Source of the DNA: an uncultured SAR86 cluster bacterium
GTDB lineage: Bacteria > Pseudomonadota > Gammaproteobacteria > Magnimaribacterales > D2472
Assembly: GCA_902520495.1 (NCBI GenBank)
Contig: CABYNW010000004.1
Coordinates: 1-40,994, forward strand
Reading direction: 5' to 3'
DNA: 40,994 nt
Every line of letters begins with the position of its first letter. Position 1 is the first letter of the stretch. Of this stretch, positions 25,259 to 33,036 are shown one piece after another. Both the position numbers and the translations under genes were made by a program. The notes beneath the pieces were generated by a model that worked only from the letters and a program-made list of their open reading frames with translations, was not told the origin of the DNA and searched no databases.

Positions 25259-27688
25259 ATGTTTAATTTTATTAATACAAAAGAACAATTAAATAAAATA
25301 ACAAATAAGCTTTCTTTAGGTGTTTTAGGTGCTGTTGCTGCAATGGCTCCTCAAACTGCTGAATCACAAGAAAGACAAATTGAAGAAGTTGTTGTTTCTG
25401 CAACAAAGAAGGATGAAAGTGCTTCTAAAGTTGCTGTAACAGTTACTGCTTTAACAGAAGAAACACTAAAAGAAATGAACGTTTCAAATTTTGATGAATA
25501 TGTTCAATTCTTACCAAATGTTTCATCAGGTGGTAGAGGACCTGGACAATCAACAATCTATATAAGAGGTATGGCTGTCGATCCAGTTAATGTTTTTCTA
25601 TCAGCTGCTCAAGGTTCTTCGCCAAACGTAGCTCTGTATTTAGATGAGCAACCACTTCAGGTTCCTGGAAGGAATTTAGATGTATACGTTGCAGATATGG
25701 AGAGAATCGAAGTATTGCCTGGACCACAAGGAACACTTTATGGTGCTAGTTCGCAAGCTGGTACTGTGCGAATGATTACTAATAAGCCTAAATATAATGA
25801 ACAAGAGGGCGGTTTCAATATGTCGCATTATGCAACAGCTCATGGTGACCCAAGTTATTCATATGATGCGTTTTTAAACGTTCCTATGATTAATGATGTT
25901 TGGTCTATCAGAGGTGTTTTCTATAAATCTGAACAAGGTGGTTATATTGATAACGTTCCTGGAACATGGTCTGGTGCAGGAAGAGGAAGCTTCCCTGCAG
26001 CTGGAGCAGCAATGTTTGTTACTGAAGATAATTCAACTTTAGTTGAAGATAACTTCAATGATGCATCATATGAAGGTTTCAGACTTTCATCTGCTTCTTC
26101 GATTGGCGATGATTGGGAAATGTTAATAACTCATATGAGTCAAGATATTAGTGCTGATGGTGTATTTGACTATGACCCAGAAAAAGGTGATCTAAATGTA
26201 AGCAGGTTCGTACCTGATACATTAGATGATTCATTTACTCAAACATCTCTAACATTAGAAGGAAGAATGGGTAAACTTGATGCTTTATACACTGGAGCAT
26301 ATTTAGAGAGAGAATCTGAACAACAGGTTGACTATAGTGGTTATGCAAATGTTGGAGCTTGGTTACCATATTATGTTTGTAACTACACCGCTTATAACCT
26401 TTGTGGACCTGCTACAGTTTCTGTTGAGTTATTAGATGATAACCAAAGAACAACTCATGAATTTAGAGTATCCAGTAATGAAGAGAGTGATTTACCATTC
26501 TCATATACAGCTGGTGTATTTATTGATGAAAGTATCTTAGAAACAGAGAATGATTATTGTTACTTAGGAACAGATCATCCATATGCATCTGCAGGTACTT
26601 GGGCTGCATATCAGGCTAATAATCCATTACCTGGTGCTTGGTCTAGAGAAGGCAGAGTCAGAAGACCTGCTTGTAGATTCTTCAATGATCTTAAGAGAAC
26701 TGAAGAGCAAACAGCATATTTTGCTGAAATGACTTTCCCGGTTAGCGATAAGTTAGATCTTATTGTTGGTGCTAGAAAGTATGACCTAGATGTTGACTAC
26801 ACAGGTCAATCAAAATTTGGCTATAGAGGTTCAAATGTTGCAAATGGAAGAGATTATGATGTGTCTGGTGATCATAGCGCTGATCCATTAAACATGAACG
26901 ATACAATTACAAAAATCTCAGCTAAATATACTGTTGATGATGACACAATGTGGTATTTCACAAGATCTGAAGGCTACAGACCTGCAGGATTTAATAGGGG
27001 TGGTGGACTTGCTTCAAGGAATGCATCATTACCAAATGTTCTTCTAACATATGGCACAGATGATACTACCAACACAGAGGTTGGGGTTAAAACTGTAATG
27101 CTGGATGGAACATTAAGACTTAATGCATCATATTACATGATCGATTGGACAGATGTTCAAGTATCTCAATTTGATCCGGTCAATGTTGGATTATTAACAT
27201 TTATTGAAAATGCTGCTGACGCAGAAATAAGTGGTATGGAAGCTGATATCCTTTGGTATCCAAGTGATAATGTAACTGTTGCAAGTGCTGTTTCTTATAA
27301 TGACACTGAAGTTACTGCTGATAAATCTAGAATTATCCAAATATCAAATGTTGGAAGTCAGATGCCTTTATCACCAAAACTTCAATACAACATTAGAGTT
27401 AAGGTTGATTCAGAGTTAGCTGGTAATCCTGCATATACGCAAGTTGCTGTTAAAAGCTCTGATAAAGCATACAGCTCACTTGAAACTGCAAAACGTCTAG
27501 AGCAACCATCGTATACTATATGGGATGCTGCATACGGAGTAAGCATTAATGGAACTGATGTAGAGTTCTTTATCAGAAACATTACTGATGAAAGAGCAAA
27601 CTTCTATTATAACGATCAGGATGATATTCCAAGAATTACAACCAATAGACCTAGAAATATTGGTGTTAGAATATCTTATAAATTCTAA
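25259..27688 (+). CDS. TonB-dependent receptor 2
   Basis: An outer-membrane receptor of 809 residues from the ATG at 25259, which has GAGGA six bases upstream. The ATG at 25247 would overlap that ribosome site. The export region ends near PQTAESQ|ER, followed by the TonB-box-like IEEVVVSATKK. The plug contains GPGQSTIYIRG and GPQGTLYGASSQAGTVRMIT; the barrel ends in aromatic VRISYKF. A probable loop disulfide (CNYTAYNLC) lines up with the CYTYYFGPC loop of receptor 1, and the two share plug motifs, so they are paralogues. Receptor 2 is longer, with inserts such as the 560-600 region. It has a long structured leader and ends at a strong terminator. Ligand unknown. Confidence 0.94.
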   Translation: MFNFINTKEQLNKITNKLSLGVLGAVAAMAPQTAESQERQIEEVVVSATKKDESASKVAVTVTALTEETLKEMNVSNFDEYVQFLPNVSSGGRGPGQSTIYIRGMAVDPVNVFLSAAQGSSPNVALYLDEQPLQVPGRNLDVYVADMERIEVLPGPQGTLYGASSQAGTVRMITNKPKYNEQEGGFNMSHYATAHGDPSYSYDAFLNVPMINDVWSIRGVFYKSEQGGYIDNVPGTWSGAGRGSFPAAGAAMFVTEDNSTLVEDNFNDASYEGFRLSSASSIGDDWEMLITHMSQDISADGVFDYDPEKGDLNVSRFVPDTLDDSFTQTSLTLEGRMGKLDALYTGAYLERESEQQVDYSGYANVGAWLPYYVCNYTAYNLCGPATVSVELLDDNQRTTHEFRVSSNEESDLPFSYTAGVFIDESILETENDYCYLGTDHPYASAGTWAAYQANNPLPGAWSREGRVRRPACRFFNDLKRTEEQTAYFAEMTFPVSDKLDLIVGARKYDLDVDYTGQSKFGYRGSNVANGRDYDVSGDHSADPLNMNDTITKISAKYTVDDDTMWYFTRSEGYRPAGFNRGGGLASRNASLPNVLLTYGTDDTTNTEVGVKTVMLDGTLRLNASYYMIDWTDVQVSQFDPVNVGLLTFIENAADAEISGMEADILWYPSDNVTVASAVSYNDTEVTADKSRIIQISNVGSQMPLSPKLQYNIRVKVDSELAGNPAYTQVAVKSSDKAYSSLETAKRLEQPSYTIWDAAYGVSINGTDVEFFIRNITDERANFYYNDQDDIPRITTNRPRNIGVRISYKF

Positions 27689-27704
27689 TCTGAGATAGTA
27701 TTTT

Positions 27705-27736
27705 AAAAAGGCCAGTTTTTTAACTGGCCTTTTTTT
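27705..27736 (+). terminator. Intrinsic terminator after TonB receptor 2
   Basis: AAAAAGGCCAGTT (27705-27717), loop TTTT, AACTGGCCTTTTT (27722-27734) and further T to 27736: a perfect 13-bp stem with a T run. The A-rich 5' arm also lets it act weakly on the opposite strand. Confidence 0.95.
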
Positions 27737-27752
27737 AATTAATAATAAAAAA

Positions 27753-27781
27753 TTGAAATCTAATAATTTAGATATTATTAT
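27753..27781 (+). promoter_or_regulatory. Promoter of the MORN-repeat gene, leaderless type
   Basis: TTGAAA at 27753-27758, a 17-base spacer and TATTAT at 27776-27781, then six A residues and the ATG at 27788. This is the best -35/-10 pair in the window, and its expected start point coincides with the start codon. Confidence 0.65.
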
Positions 27782-27787
27782 AAAAAA

Positions 27788-28453
27788 ATGAAATTAAAAA
27801 TATTCTTCATATTATGTTTAAATTTTTTAATAATTGAGGTTGAGTCACAATGGTTTAATAGTGACAAACCTTTATTTGAAAAGTATCAAAATTCAGCAGT
27901 GCCATCAAGAACTCTAGTTGAGAGACAGGGTTTAAAATATCAAGTTAATACCAATAAAGCTTTTTCAGGAACATTTTTAACTTTTGAGGATGAATATGGT
28001 TTCTGCGTGACAGAAGCTGGCTCATATAAGAATGGTCTCTTGCATGGTGATTTTGAGGCATACGAAGGATGCGGCACTCTATATTCTTACAAAACTGGAT
28101 ATAAGAATGGTCTTGAACATGGAAAATATACCGAATATATGGATGGTTTATTATATATGGAAGGTTCAAACGTAAACGGTGTGAATGAGGGTGAATGGAC
28201 TGGATATGAAAATGGTCTTATATCTTGGACTGAAAATGTCAACAATGGTGAAACTGTAAACTATACAGAATTCTTATATCACGACAATGGTCAATTATCT
28301 TTAAAGGAAATATATAATAGCGATGAAGTATTGCATGGTATTTCAGAGGCATATCATCAAAACGGTCAATTAAAATCAAAAATTGAATACAAAGATGGAG
28401 CTGTTTTTAAGATAATTGAAAAATATGATTTTAACGGCAACCCCATAAATTAA
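27788..28453 (+). CDS. Secreted MORN_2-type repeat protein
   Basis: A 221-residue protein with a signal peptide (MKLKIFFILCLNFLIIEVES|Q). The rest is made of MORN_2-like units of about 20-25 residues, with cores such as YKNGLLHGDFEAYEG, YKNGLEHGKYTEYMDG, NVNGVNEGEWTGYENG, YHDNGQLSLKEIYN and YHQNGQLKSKIEYKDG. These repeats form beta-hairpin stacks. In bacteria they are often exported and of unknown role. Two Cys (C73, C95) may form a disulfide. It lies between TonB receptor 2 and TPR-sulfotransferase 2, so it may be the substrate or partner of either; receptor 1 and sulfotransferase 1 have no such gene between them. Start is fixed by the promoter six bases upstream. Confidence 0.82.
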   Translation: MKLKIFFILCLNFLIIEVESQWFNSDKPLFEKYQNSAVPSRTLVERQGLKYQVNTNKAFSGTFLTFEDEYGFCVTEAGSYKNGLLHGDFEAYEGCGTLYSYKTGYKNGLEHGKYTEYMDGLLYMEGSNVNGVNEGEWTGYENGLISWTENVNNGETVNYTEFLYHDNGQLSLKEIYNSDEVLHGISEAYHQNGQLKSKIEYKDGAVFKIIEKYDFNGNPIN

Positions 28454-28530
28454 TATTTTGAATAAATGTCCTTTTCAAAGAATTTATCAATTTAATACCA
28501 CATAAATTTTACTAATGAAATTAAATATTT

Positions 28531-28567
28531 TTGGGCATGACGTCATAAAAATAATACTATCTATGAT
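28531..28567 (+). promoter_or_regulatory. Promoter region with palindromic operator ATGACGTCAT before TPR-sulfotransferase 2
   Basis: A perfect 10-bp palindrome ATGACGTCAT lies at 28537-28546. It sits between a TTGGGC (28531-28536) and a TACTAT (28555-28560), an 18-base spacer, where a bound protein would block or bend the promoter. A second hexamer TATGAT lies at 28562-28567. The start codon is 28579, so the leader would be at most about a dozen bases. Confidence 0.4.
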
Positions 28568-28578
28568 TAGCTTCAATT

Positions 28579-30531
28579 ATGCAAAGTACAGAATCAACTA
28601 AAATTATTGAAAATTCAATCAAGAATAAAGATTTTAAAAATGCGTTATCTTTATGCATAGAACATTCACAATCATTAAACAAAAAGGATTTTTATTATTT
28701 AACATCGGTATGTTATAGATATCTAAAAGAGCCAAAAAAAGCTTTAGTTAATTTAGATAAATTAATACAAATTAATCCAACTTACGGAAGAGCCTATCAG
28801 GAAATTGGACATACTAATATTCTTTTAAAAGAAAAAAATAAAGCTCTAAAGGCTTATTTAAGAGCTGTTAGACATAATCCATCACTTCAGTCATCTTGGT
28901 TAGGAATACTTGCATTAGAAAACAAAAATGAAGAATTAATAAAATTTGTTGAACAAAATGTTATATATCTTAAAGATCTCGCACCAGAACTTAAAACAGT
29001 AATTAGTTTTACTCATGAAGGAAAACTTTCAAGAGCTGATCGTATTTGCAGAGAATACTTAAGAGATCATCCGCATGATATTGAGGCTATGAGATTATTA
29101 GCTAATATTGGAAGAGACCTAAATATATACGAAGATGCTGAGTTCCTTCTTGAGAGCGCATTATTATTTGATCCAGATAATCCAAAAATTAAATATGACT
29201 ATATTAATATTCTTACAAAAAGGCAGAAGTATGGTGAAGCATTAAAATATGCACAGGAATTTTATAACGAAGATCCAAAAAATATTAATGCAATGAAGTT
29301 GTTATCAACGGCATTGTTTAGAACTGATAGATATAAAGAAGCCATACATATCTATAATGAAATTCTAAAGCTAGAACCTAATAATACAGATGTTATGTTG
29401 TCTATGGGTCACTTATATAAGACATCTGGTGAAATTGAGAAATCAATAAGTTCATACAAAAAAGCATATAAAACTGATAAGTACTTTGGTGATTCATATT
29501 GGAGTTTAGCTAATCTTAAAACCTATAAATTTTCTGAATCTGAAGTCAAGTCCCTAGATGAGATGGTTGATGATGTATATGTTTCAGAGGATGAGAGATC
29601 TTTTATGCATTTTGCGCTTGGAAAAGCATATGAAGATCTCAATGAATATGAGAAATCATTTAACCACTATAAAGAGGGTAATTTAATTAGAAAAAGTAAA
29701 TCATTATTTAACGTAAATGATTTTAATAAAGAATGTTTAAATCAAATAGAGGTATGTACTGATGATTTATTTAATATGAAATCTGAATGGGGGTCAGAAT
29801 CAAGTGCGCCAATATTTATCCTGGGCCTACCTCGAGTTGGATCAACACTTATTGAACAAATTCTTTCATCTCACTCTTTGGTAGAGCCAACACATGAACT
29901 GCCTAATATTATTTCAACTGCACTAAGGCTAAATGAAAGAAAATCACAGGATATAAAATCAAGATATCCTGATATTTTGTTAAGTTTGTCTGAGCCACAA
30001 TTGAAGCTAATAGGAGATAAGTATATCAATGATAGCGATGTCTTTAGAACAGATAAGCCATACTTTATAGATAAGATGCCAAATAATTTCAGACATATTG
30101 GCTTGATAAAACTTATTCTACCTAATGCAAAAATAATTGATATTAGACGATCTTCGATGTCTGCATGTTTTTCTTGTTACAAACAATTATTTGCTGAGGG
30201 TCAGGAATTTACCTATGATCTAAAAGATTTAGCTGGATACTATAATAATTACGTTGAATTGATGGATCATTGGAATAAGGTTTTACCAAACCAAATTTTA
30301 TCTATTAATTATGAAGATGTAGTCAATGATTTTGAAAATTCAGTTAATCAAATATTAGATTATTGTAATTTAAACTTTGAAAAAGAGTGCCTAGAATTCT
30401 ATAAATCAAAAAGATCAGTTAAAACCCCTAGTGCAGAACAAGTAAGACAACCAATATACAAAACTGGAATGGATTATTGGAAAAATTACGAACCTTATTT
30501 AGATGATTTAAAAAATAATTTAAAATATTAA
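28579..30531 (+). CDS. TPR-repeat sulfotransferase 2 with altered PAPS motifs
   Basis: A 650-residue paralogue of the protein at 20102, with a longer TPR region (about 5-370; for example ALVNLDKLIQINPTYGRAYQ and AIHIYNEILKLEPNNTDVML) and the same C-terminal sulfotransferase fold. The two share long stretches such as YFIDKMPNN, LILPNAKIID and SAEQVRQPIYK. The 5' loop reads LGLPRVGST (415-423), with Val where sulfotransferases usually have Ser. The 3'-phosphate region reads RRSSMSACFS (523-532): the Pro and Asp of the paralogue are both replaced by Ser. PAPS binding may be weakened or the donor may differ. No signal peptide and no Shine-Dalgarno sequence. It follows the MORN gene by 125 bases with its own promoter-like region. 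Confidence 0.88.
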   Translation: MQSTESTKIIENSIKNKDFKNALSLCIEHSQSLNKKDFYYLTSVCYRYLKEPKKALVNLDKLIQINPTYGRAYQEIGHTNILLKEKNKALKAYLRAVRHNPSLQSSWLGILALENKNEELIKFVEQNVIYLKDLAPELKTVISFTHEGKLSRADRICREYLRDHPHDIEAMRLLANIGRDLNIYEDAEFLLESALLFDPDNPKIKYDYINILTKRQKYGEALKYAQEFYNEDPKNINAMKLLSTALFRTDRYKEAIHIYNEILKLEPNNTDVMLSMGHLYKTSGEIEKSISSYKKAYKTDKYFGDSYWSLANLKTYKFSESEVKSLDEMVDDVYVSEDERSFMHFALGKAYEDLNEYEKSFNHYKEGNLIRKSKSLFNVNDFNKECLNQIEVCTDDLFNMKSEWGSESSAPIFILGLPRVGSTLIEQILSSHSLVEPTHELPNIISTALRLNERKSQDIKSRYPDILLSLSEPQLKLIGDKYINDSDVFRTDKPYFIDKMPNNFRHIGLIKLILPNAKIIDIRRSSMSACFSCYKQLFAEGQEFTYDLKDLAGYYNNYVELMDHWNKVLPNQILSINYEDVVNDFENSVNQILDYCNLNFEKECLEFYKSKRSVKTPSAEQVRQPIYKTGMDYWKNYEPYLDDLKNNLKY

Positions 30532-30553
30532 TATAATTAAATAGGAGATATAT

Positions 30554-30937
30554 ATGGTTAATTTAATAATATGTGTTGGGATGTTTTATGTATTACATTT
30601 GTTTCTAACAATGAGTCTTTCTCTTCATAAAGTTCCATTTGTAAACTGGACTATTGCAGGCGGTGATATTTCAAATATGACGAACTTATCATCAAGAATG
30701 TCTTTAGCTAGTGATAATTTAAGGCAATCATTGCCATTATTTATGACATTTGCTGTTTTATCAGTTGTAATGGATGTAGATAACTTGATGTTAGCAAAAG
30801 TATGGTTTGGCTTAAGAATAGTTTATCTTGTTGGGGCTGCTATTGATTTATATAGAGTACCTTTAGTAAGGCCAGTAATTTGGTTACCATCCATAGTTGT
30901 TCTTGTCATGATGGGACTTAATTTGTGTGTGGGTTAA
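30554..30937 (+). CDS. MAPEG family membrane protein
   Basis: A 127-residue, four-helix membrane protein of the MAPEG superfamily (membrane-associated proteins in eicosanoid and glutathione metabolism). The motif SRMSLASDNLRQSLPLFMTF (47-66) is the conserved AxDNxxExLPxF signature between helices 1 and 2, with Gln for the usual Glu. C-terminal helices contain LRIVYLVGA and YRVPLVRPVIW. Bacterial members are mostly uncharacterised, and some have glutathione-dependent activity. GGAG at 30544-30547 lies six bases before the ATG, one of few clear ribosome sites here outside the TonB receptors. It follows sulfotransferase 2 by 22 bases and may be co-transcribed. Confidence 0.9.
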   Translation: MVNLIICVGMFYVLHLFLTMSLSLHKVPFVNWTIAGGDISNMTNLSSRMSLASDNLRQSLPLFMTFAVLSVVMDVDNLMLAKVWFGLRIVYLVGAAIDLYRVPLVRPVIWLPSIVVLVMMGLNLCVG

Positions 30938-30952
30938 GTTAAATTAAAAGTC

Positions 30953-31285
30953 TTATTTGAACTTTCTATCAGTTCTTGGCTTTCCTCGATAGACACAACT
31001 TAGATTAGATGTTTTTTCATCTATAAGGGTTACTATTTCATGATTAAACATACACATATTTTGGATTAGATCAGTTACGTAGACTTTGCTAACTGATTCT
31101 TCTAGGAAACTAGTCACTGATAAAATATCGTATTTTTCGCATTGCTGTATTTTGTTTAAAGCATCTTTGTAAGCATCTTCATTTGATTGGAATCTTAATG
31201 TAATCAGGATCGAGCATTTATTATCAAAATCCGCACTTAAATAGACAGGAAATATAAATAATAATGAAAGTATTAACTTATACAT
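30953..31285 (-). CDS. Secreted four-cysteine protein of unknown function
   Basis: A 110-residue protein with a signal peptide (MYKLILSLLFIFPVYLSA|DF). The mature part carries four Cys (about C24, C49, C77 and C97) and could form two disulfides in the periplasm. I do not recognise a family. The end is basic (RGKPRTDRKFK). On the minus strand TATACT (31297-31292) lies six bases before the ATG, the same arrangement as other leaderless starts here, which supports the start choice. It is divergent from the gamma-glutamyltransferase-like gene with 42 bases between. Confidence 0.68.
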   Translation of the reverse strand: MYKLILSLLFIFPVYLSADFDNKCSILITLRFQSNEDAYKDALNKIQQCEKYDILSVTSFLEESVSKVYVTDLIQNMCMFNHEIVTLIDEKTSNLSCVYRGKPRTDRKFK

Positions 31286-31291
31286 TTATAG

Positions 31292-31297
31292 AGTATA
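31292..31297 (-). promoter_or_regulatory. -10 element (TATACT), leaderless type
   Basis: TATACT on the minus strand ends six bases upstream of the ATG at 31285; no ribosome site is present. The -35 is not convincing. Confidence 0.4.
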
Positions 31298-31327
31298 TAT
31301 TATTAGATTATTTAATTAATAATTAAC

Positions 31328-33007
31328 ATGAAATATTATTTTCTAATTTTATCTATTTTTATAACATCTTATATTTCAGGATATGATCGTATAACAGGTC
31401 TTGATTTTGCAAGCAGATCTGAAGTTCTAGCTTCAAATGGAATGGCTGCAACAAGTCATCCTTTAGCAACTCAAACAGCAGTATCTATTCTTAAAAACGG
31501 TGGAAATGCTATAGATGCAGCAATTGCAGCCAATGCTGTGCTTGGGTTAGTTGAGCCTACTGGTTGTGGTATAGGTGGTGATCTATTTGCAATTATATGG
31601 AGCTCGGACAAAAAAAAATTATATGGATTAAATTCGTCTGGCCCAGCACCAATGAAATTATCCATAGACGAAATAACTAAAAAGGGTTTAGACAAAATAC
31701 CTGCATATGGTCCGTTACCTGTAACAGTTCCTGGAGCAGTAGCTGGCTGGACAGAACTTCATAAAAAATTTGGATTAATGGAATTTAATCTGTTATTCAA
31801 AGATGCTATCAATTATGCAGAAAAAGGTTTCCCTGTATCGGAAGTTGTTGCATATTATTTAGGACTTTCATCAAATAATTTTAAAAATTATCCCAACTTT
31901 AAAGAAACCTGGATGCCTGATAATAAAATTCTTAAGAAAGGCGATATTTTTAAAAACCCTCATTTAGCTAATACATATAAAAAAATTGCTCAGTCTTATG
32001 GCTCAGAATTTTATCAAGGAGACATAGCAAATGAAATCGTAAGCTTTATCAATAGCCAGGGGGGATATTTTACTATTGAAGATTTAAAGAATTTTAAACC
32101 TGAATGGATAGAACCTGTTTCAGTAAACTACAGAGGATATGATGTTTGGGAACTTCCTCCAAATGGTCAAGGTATAGCTGCATTGCAAATGCTTAATATT
32201 TTAGAAAATTTTGATATTAAAAAATTAGGTTTTGGAACGTCTGAATATATTCATCTTTTTGCTGAAACAAAAAAAATTGTATATGAAGATAGGGCTCTTT
32301 ATTATGCCGATCCCAATTTTTCTGACATTCCTGTATCAAAATTAATATCAAAAGAATATGCTAAGAACAGATTAAACTTGATTGATCCTAATAAATCATC
32401 AATAAAATTTGATGCTGGTAACTTAGAGAATGGGGATACAATTTACTTAACTGTTGCTGATCAATTTGGAAATATGGTCTCACTAATACAAAGTAACTAT
32501 AGAGGCATGGGTTCTGGCATGGTCCCAAATAAACTGGGCTTTATGTTACAGGACAGAGGTGAAATGTTTAGTTTGGACAGAAACCATAAAAATTCTCTTT
32601 TGGGAGGAAAACGACCATTTCATACAATAATTCCTGCTTTTATTTCAAAAGATGGCAATCCTTTAGTAAGTTTTGGCTTGATGGGTGGGGCGATGCAACC
32701 TCAAGGACATGCACAAATAGTCATAAATCTAATAGATTTTAAAATGAATCTTCAGGAAGCTGGTGATGCACCACGAATTAGGCATATTGGTTCATCTCAA
32801 CCTACTGGTGAAAAAATGATTGATGGAGGATACCTAAGTCTTGAAAAAGGTATACCTTCTGAAGAGATAAATAAATTAAAAAAACTTGGTCATAAGATTC
32901 AGTATGATTTAGGTGGTTTTGGTGGTTATCAAGCAATTATGATTAAAGATGGCGTATATATTGGCGCATCAGATAGCAGAAAAGATGGCCAAGCTTCAGG
33001 GTATTAA
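31328..33007 (+). CDS. Gamma-glutamyltransferase-like N-terminal-nucleophile hydrolase
   Basis: A 559-residue exported enzyme of the gamma-glutamyltranspeptidase fold, which self-cleaves into large and small subunits and hydrolyses or transfers gamma-glutamyl groups (or acts as an acylase). It has a signal peptide (MKYYFLILSIFITSYISG). The large subunit has SHPLATQTAVSILKNGGNA (43-61), EPTGCGIGGDLFA (76-88) and VPGAVAGW. Cleavage should occur before Thr371 in NGDTIYLTVADQ, making Thr371 the nucleophile, and SNYRGMGSGM lines the site after it. The GDT-x-Y-L form resembles the YwrD/acylase-like branch rather than E. coli Ggt. It probably acts in the periplasm on glutathione or other gamma-glutamyl compounds. 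The aminotransferase gene starts 30 bases after it. Confidence 0.92.
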   Translation: MKYYFLILSIFITSYISGYDRITGLDFASRSEVLASNGMAATSHPLATQTAVSILKNGGNAIDAAIAANAVLGLVEPTGCGIGGDLFAIIWSSDKKKLYGLNSSGPAPMKLSIDEITKKGLDKIPAYGPLPVTVPGAVAGWTELHKKFGLMEFNLLFKDAINYAEKGFPVSEVVAYYLGLSSNNFKNYPNFKETWMPDNKILKKGDIFKNPHLANTYKKIAQSYGSEFYQGDIANEIVSFINSQGGYFTIEDLKNFKPEWIEPVSVNYRGYDVWELPPNGQGIAALQMLNILENFDIKKLGFGTSEYIHLFAETKKIVYEDRALYYADPNFSDIPVSKLISKEYAKNRLNLIDPNKSSIKFDAGNLENGDTIYLTVADQFGNMVSLIQSNYRGMGSGMVPNKLGFMLQDRGEMFSLDRNHKNSLLGGKRPFHTIIPAFISKDGNPLVSFGLMGGAMQPQGHAQIVINLIDFKMNLQEAGDAPRIRHIGSSQPTGEKMIDGGYLSLEKGIPSEEINKLKKLGHKIQYDLGGFGGYQAIMIKDGVYIGASDSRKDGQASGY

Positions 33008-33023
33008 ATTTAATTTTTTCTAG

Positions 33024-33029
33024 TATTAT
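33024..33029 (+). promoter_or_regulatory. -10-like element (TATTAT) before the aminotransferase gene
   Basis: TATTAT ends seven bases before the ATG at 33037, with no ribosome site. It is a slightly looser copy of the leaderless arrangement; the gene could equally be read from the upstream gene's transcript. Confidence 0.3.
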
Positions 33030-33036
33030 TATCATC

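Noticed and set aside
13810-30531. Twin modules as a composite transposon or recent tandem repeat
   Set aside because: No flanking repeats or transposase are visible, the paralogues are well diverged, and interior genes differ.
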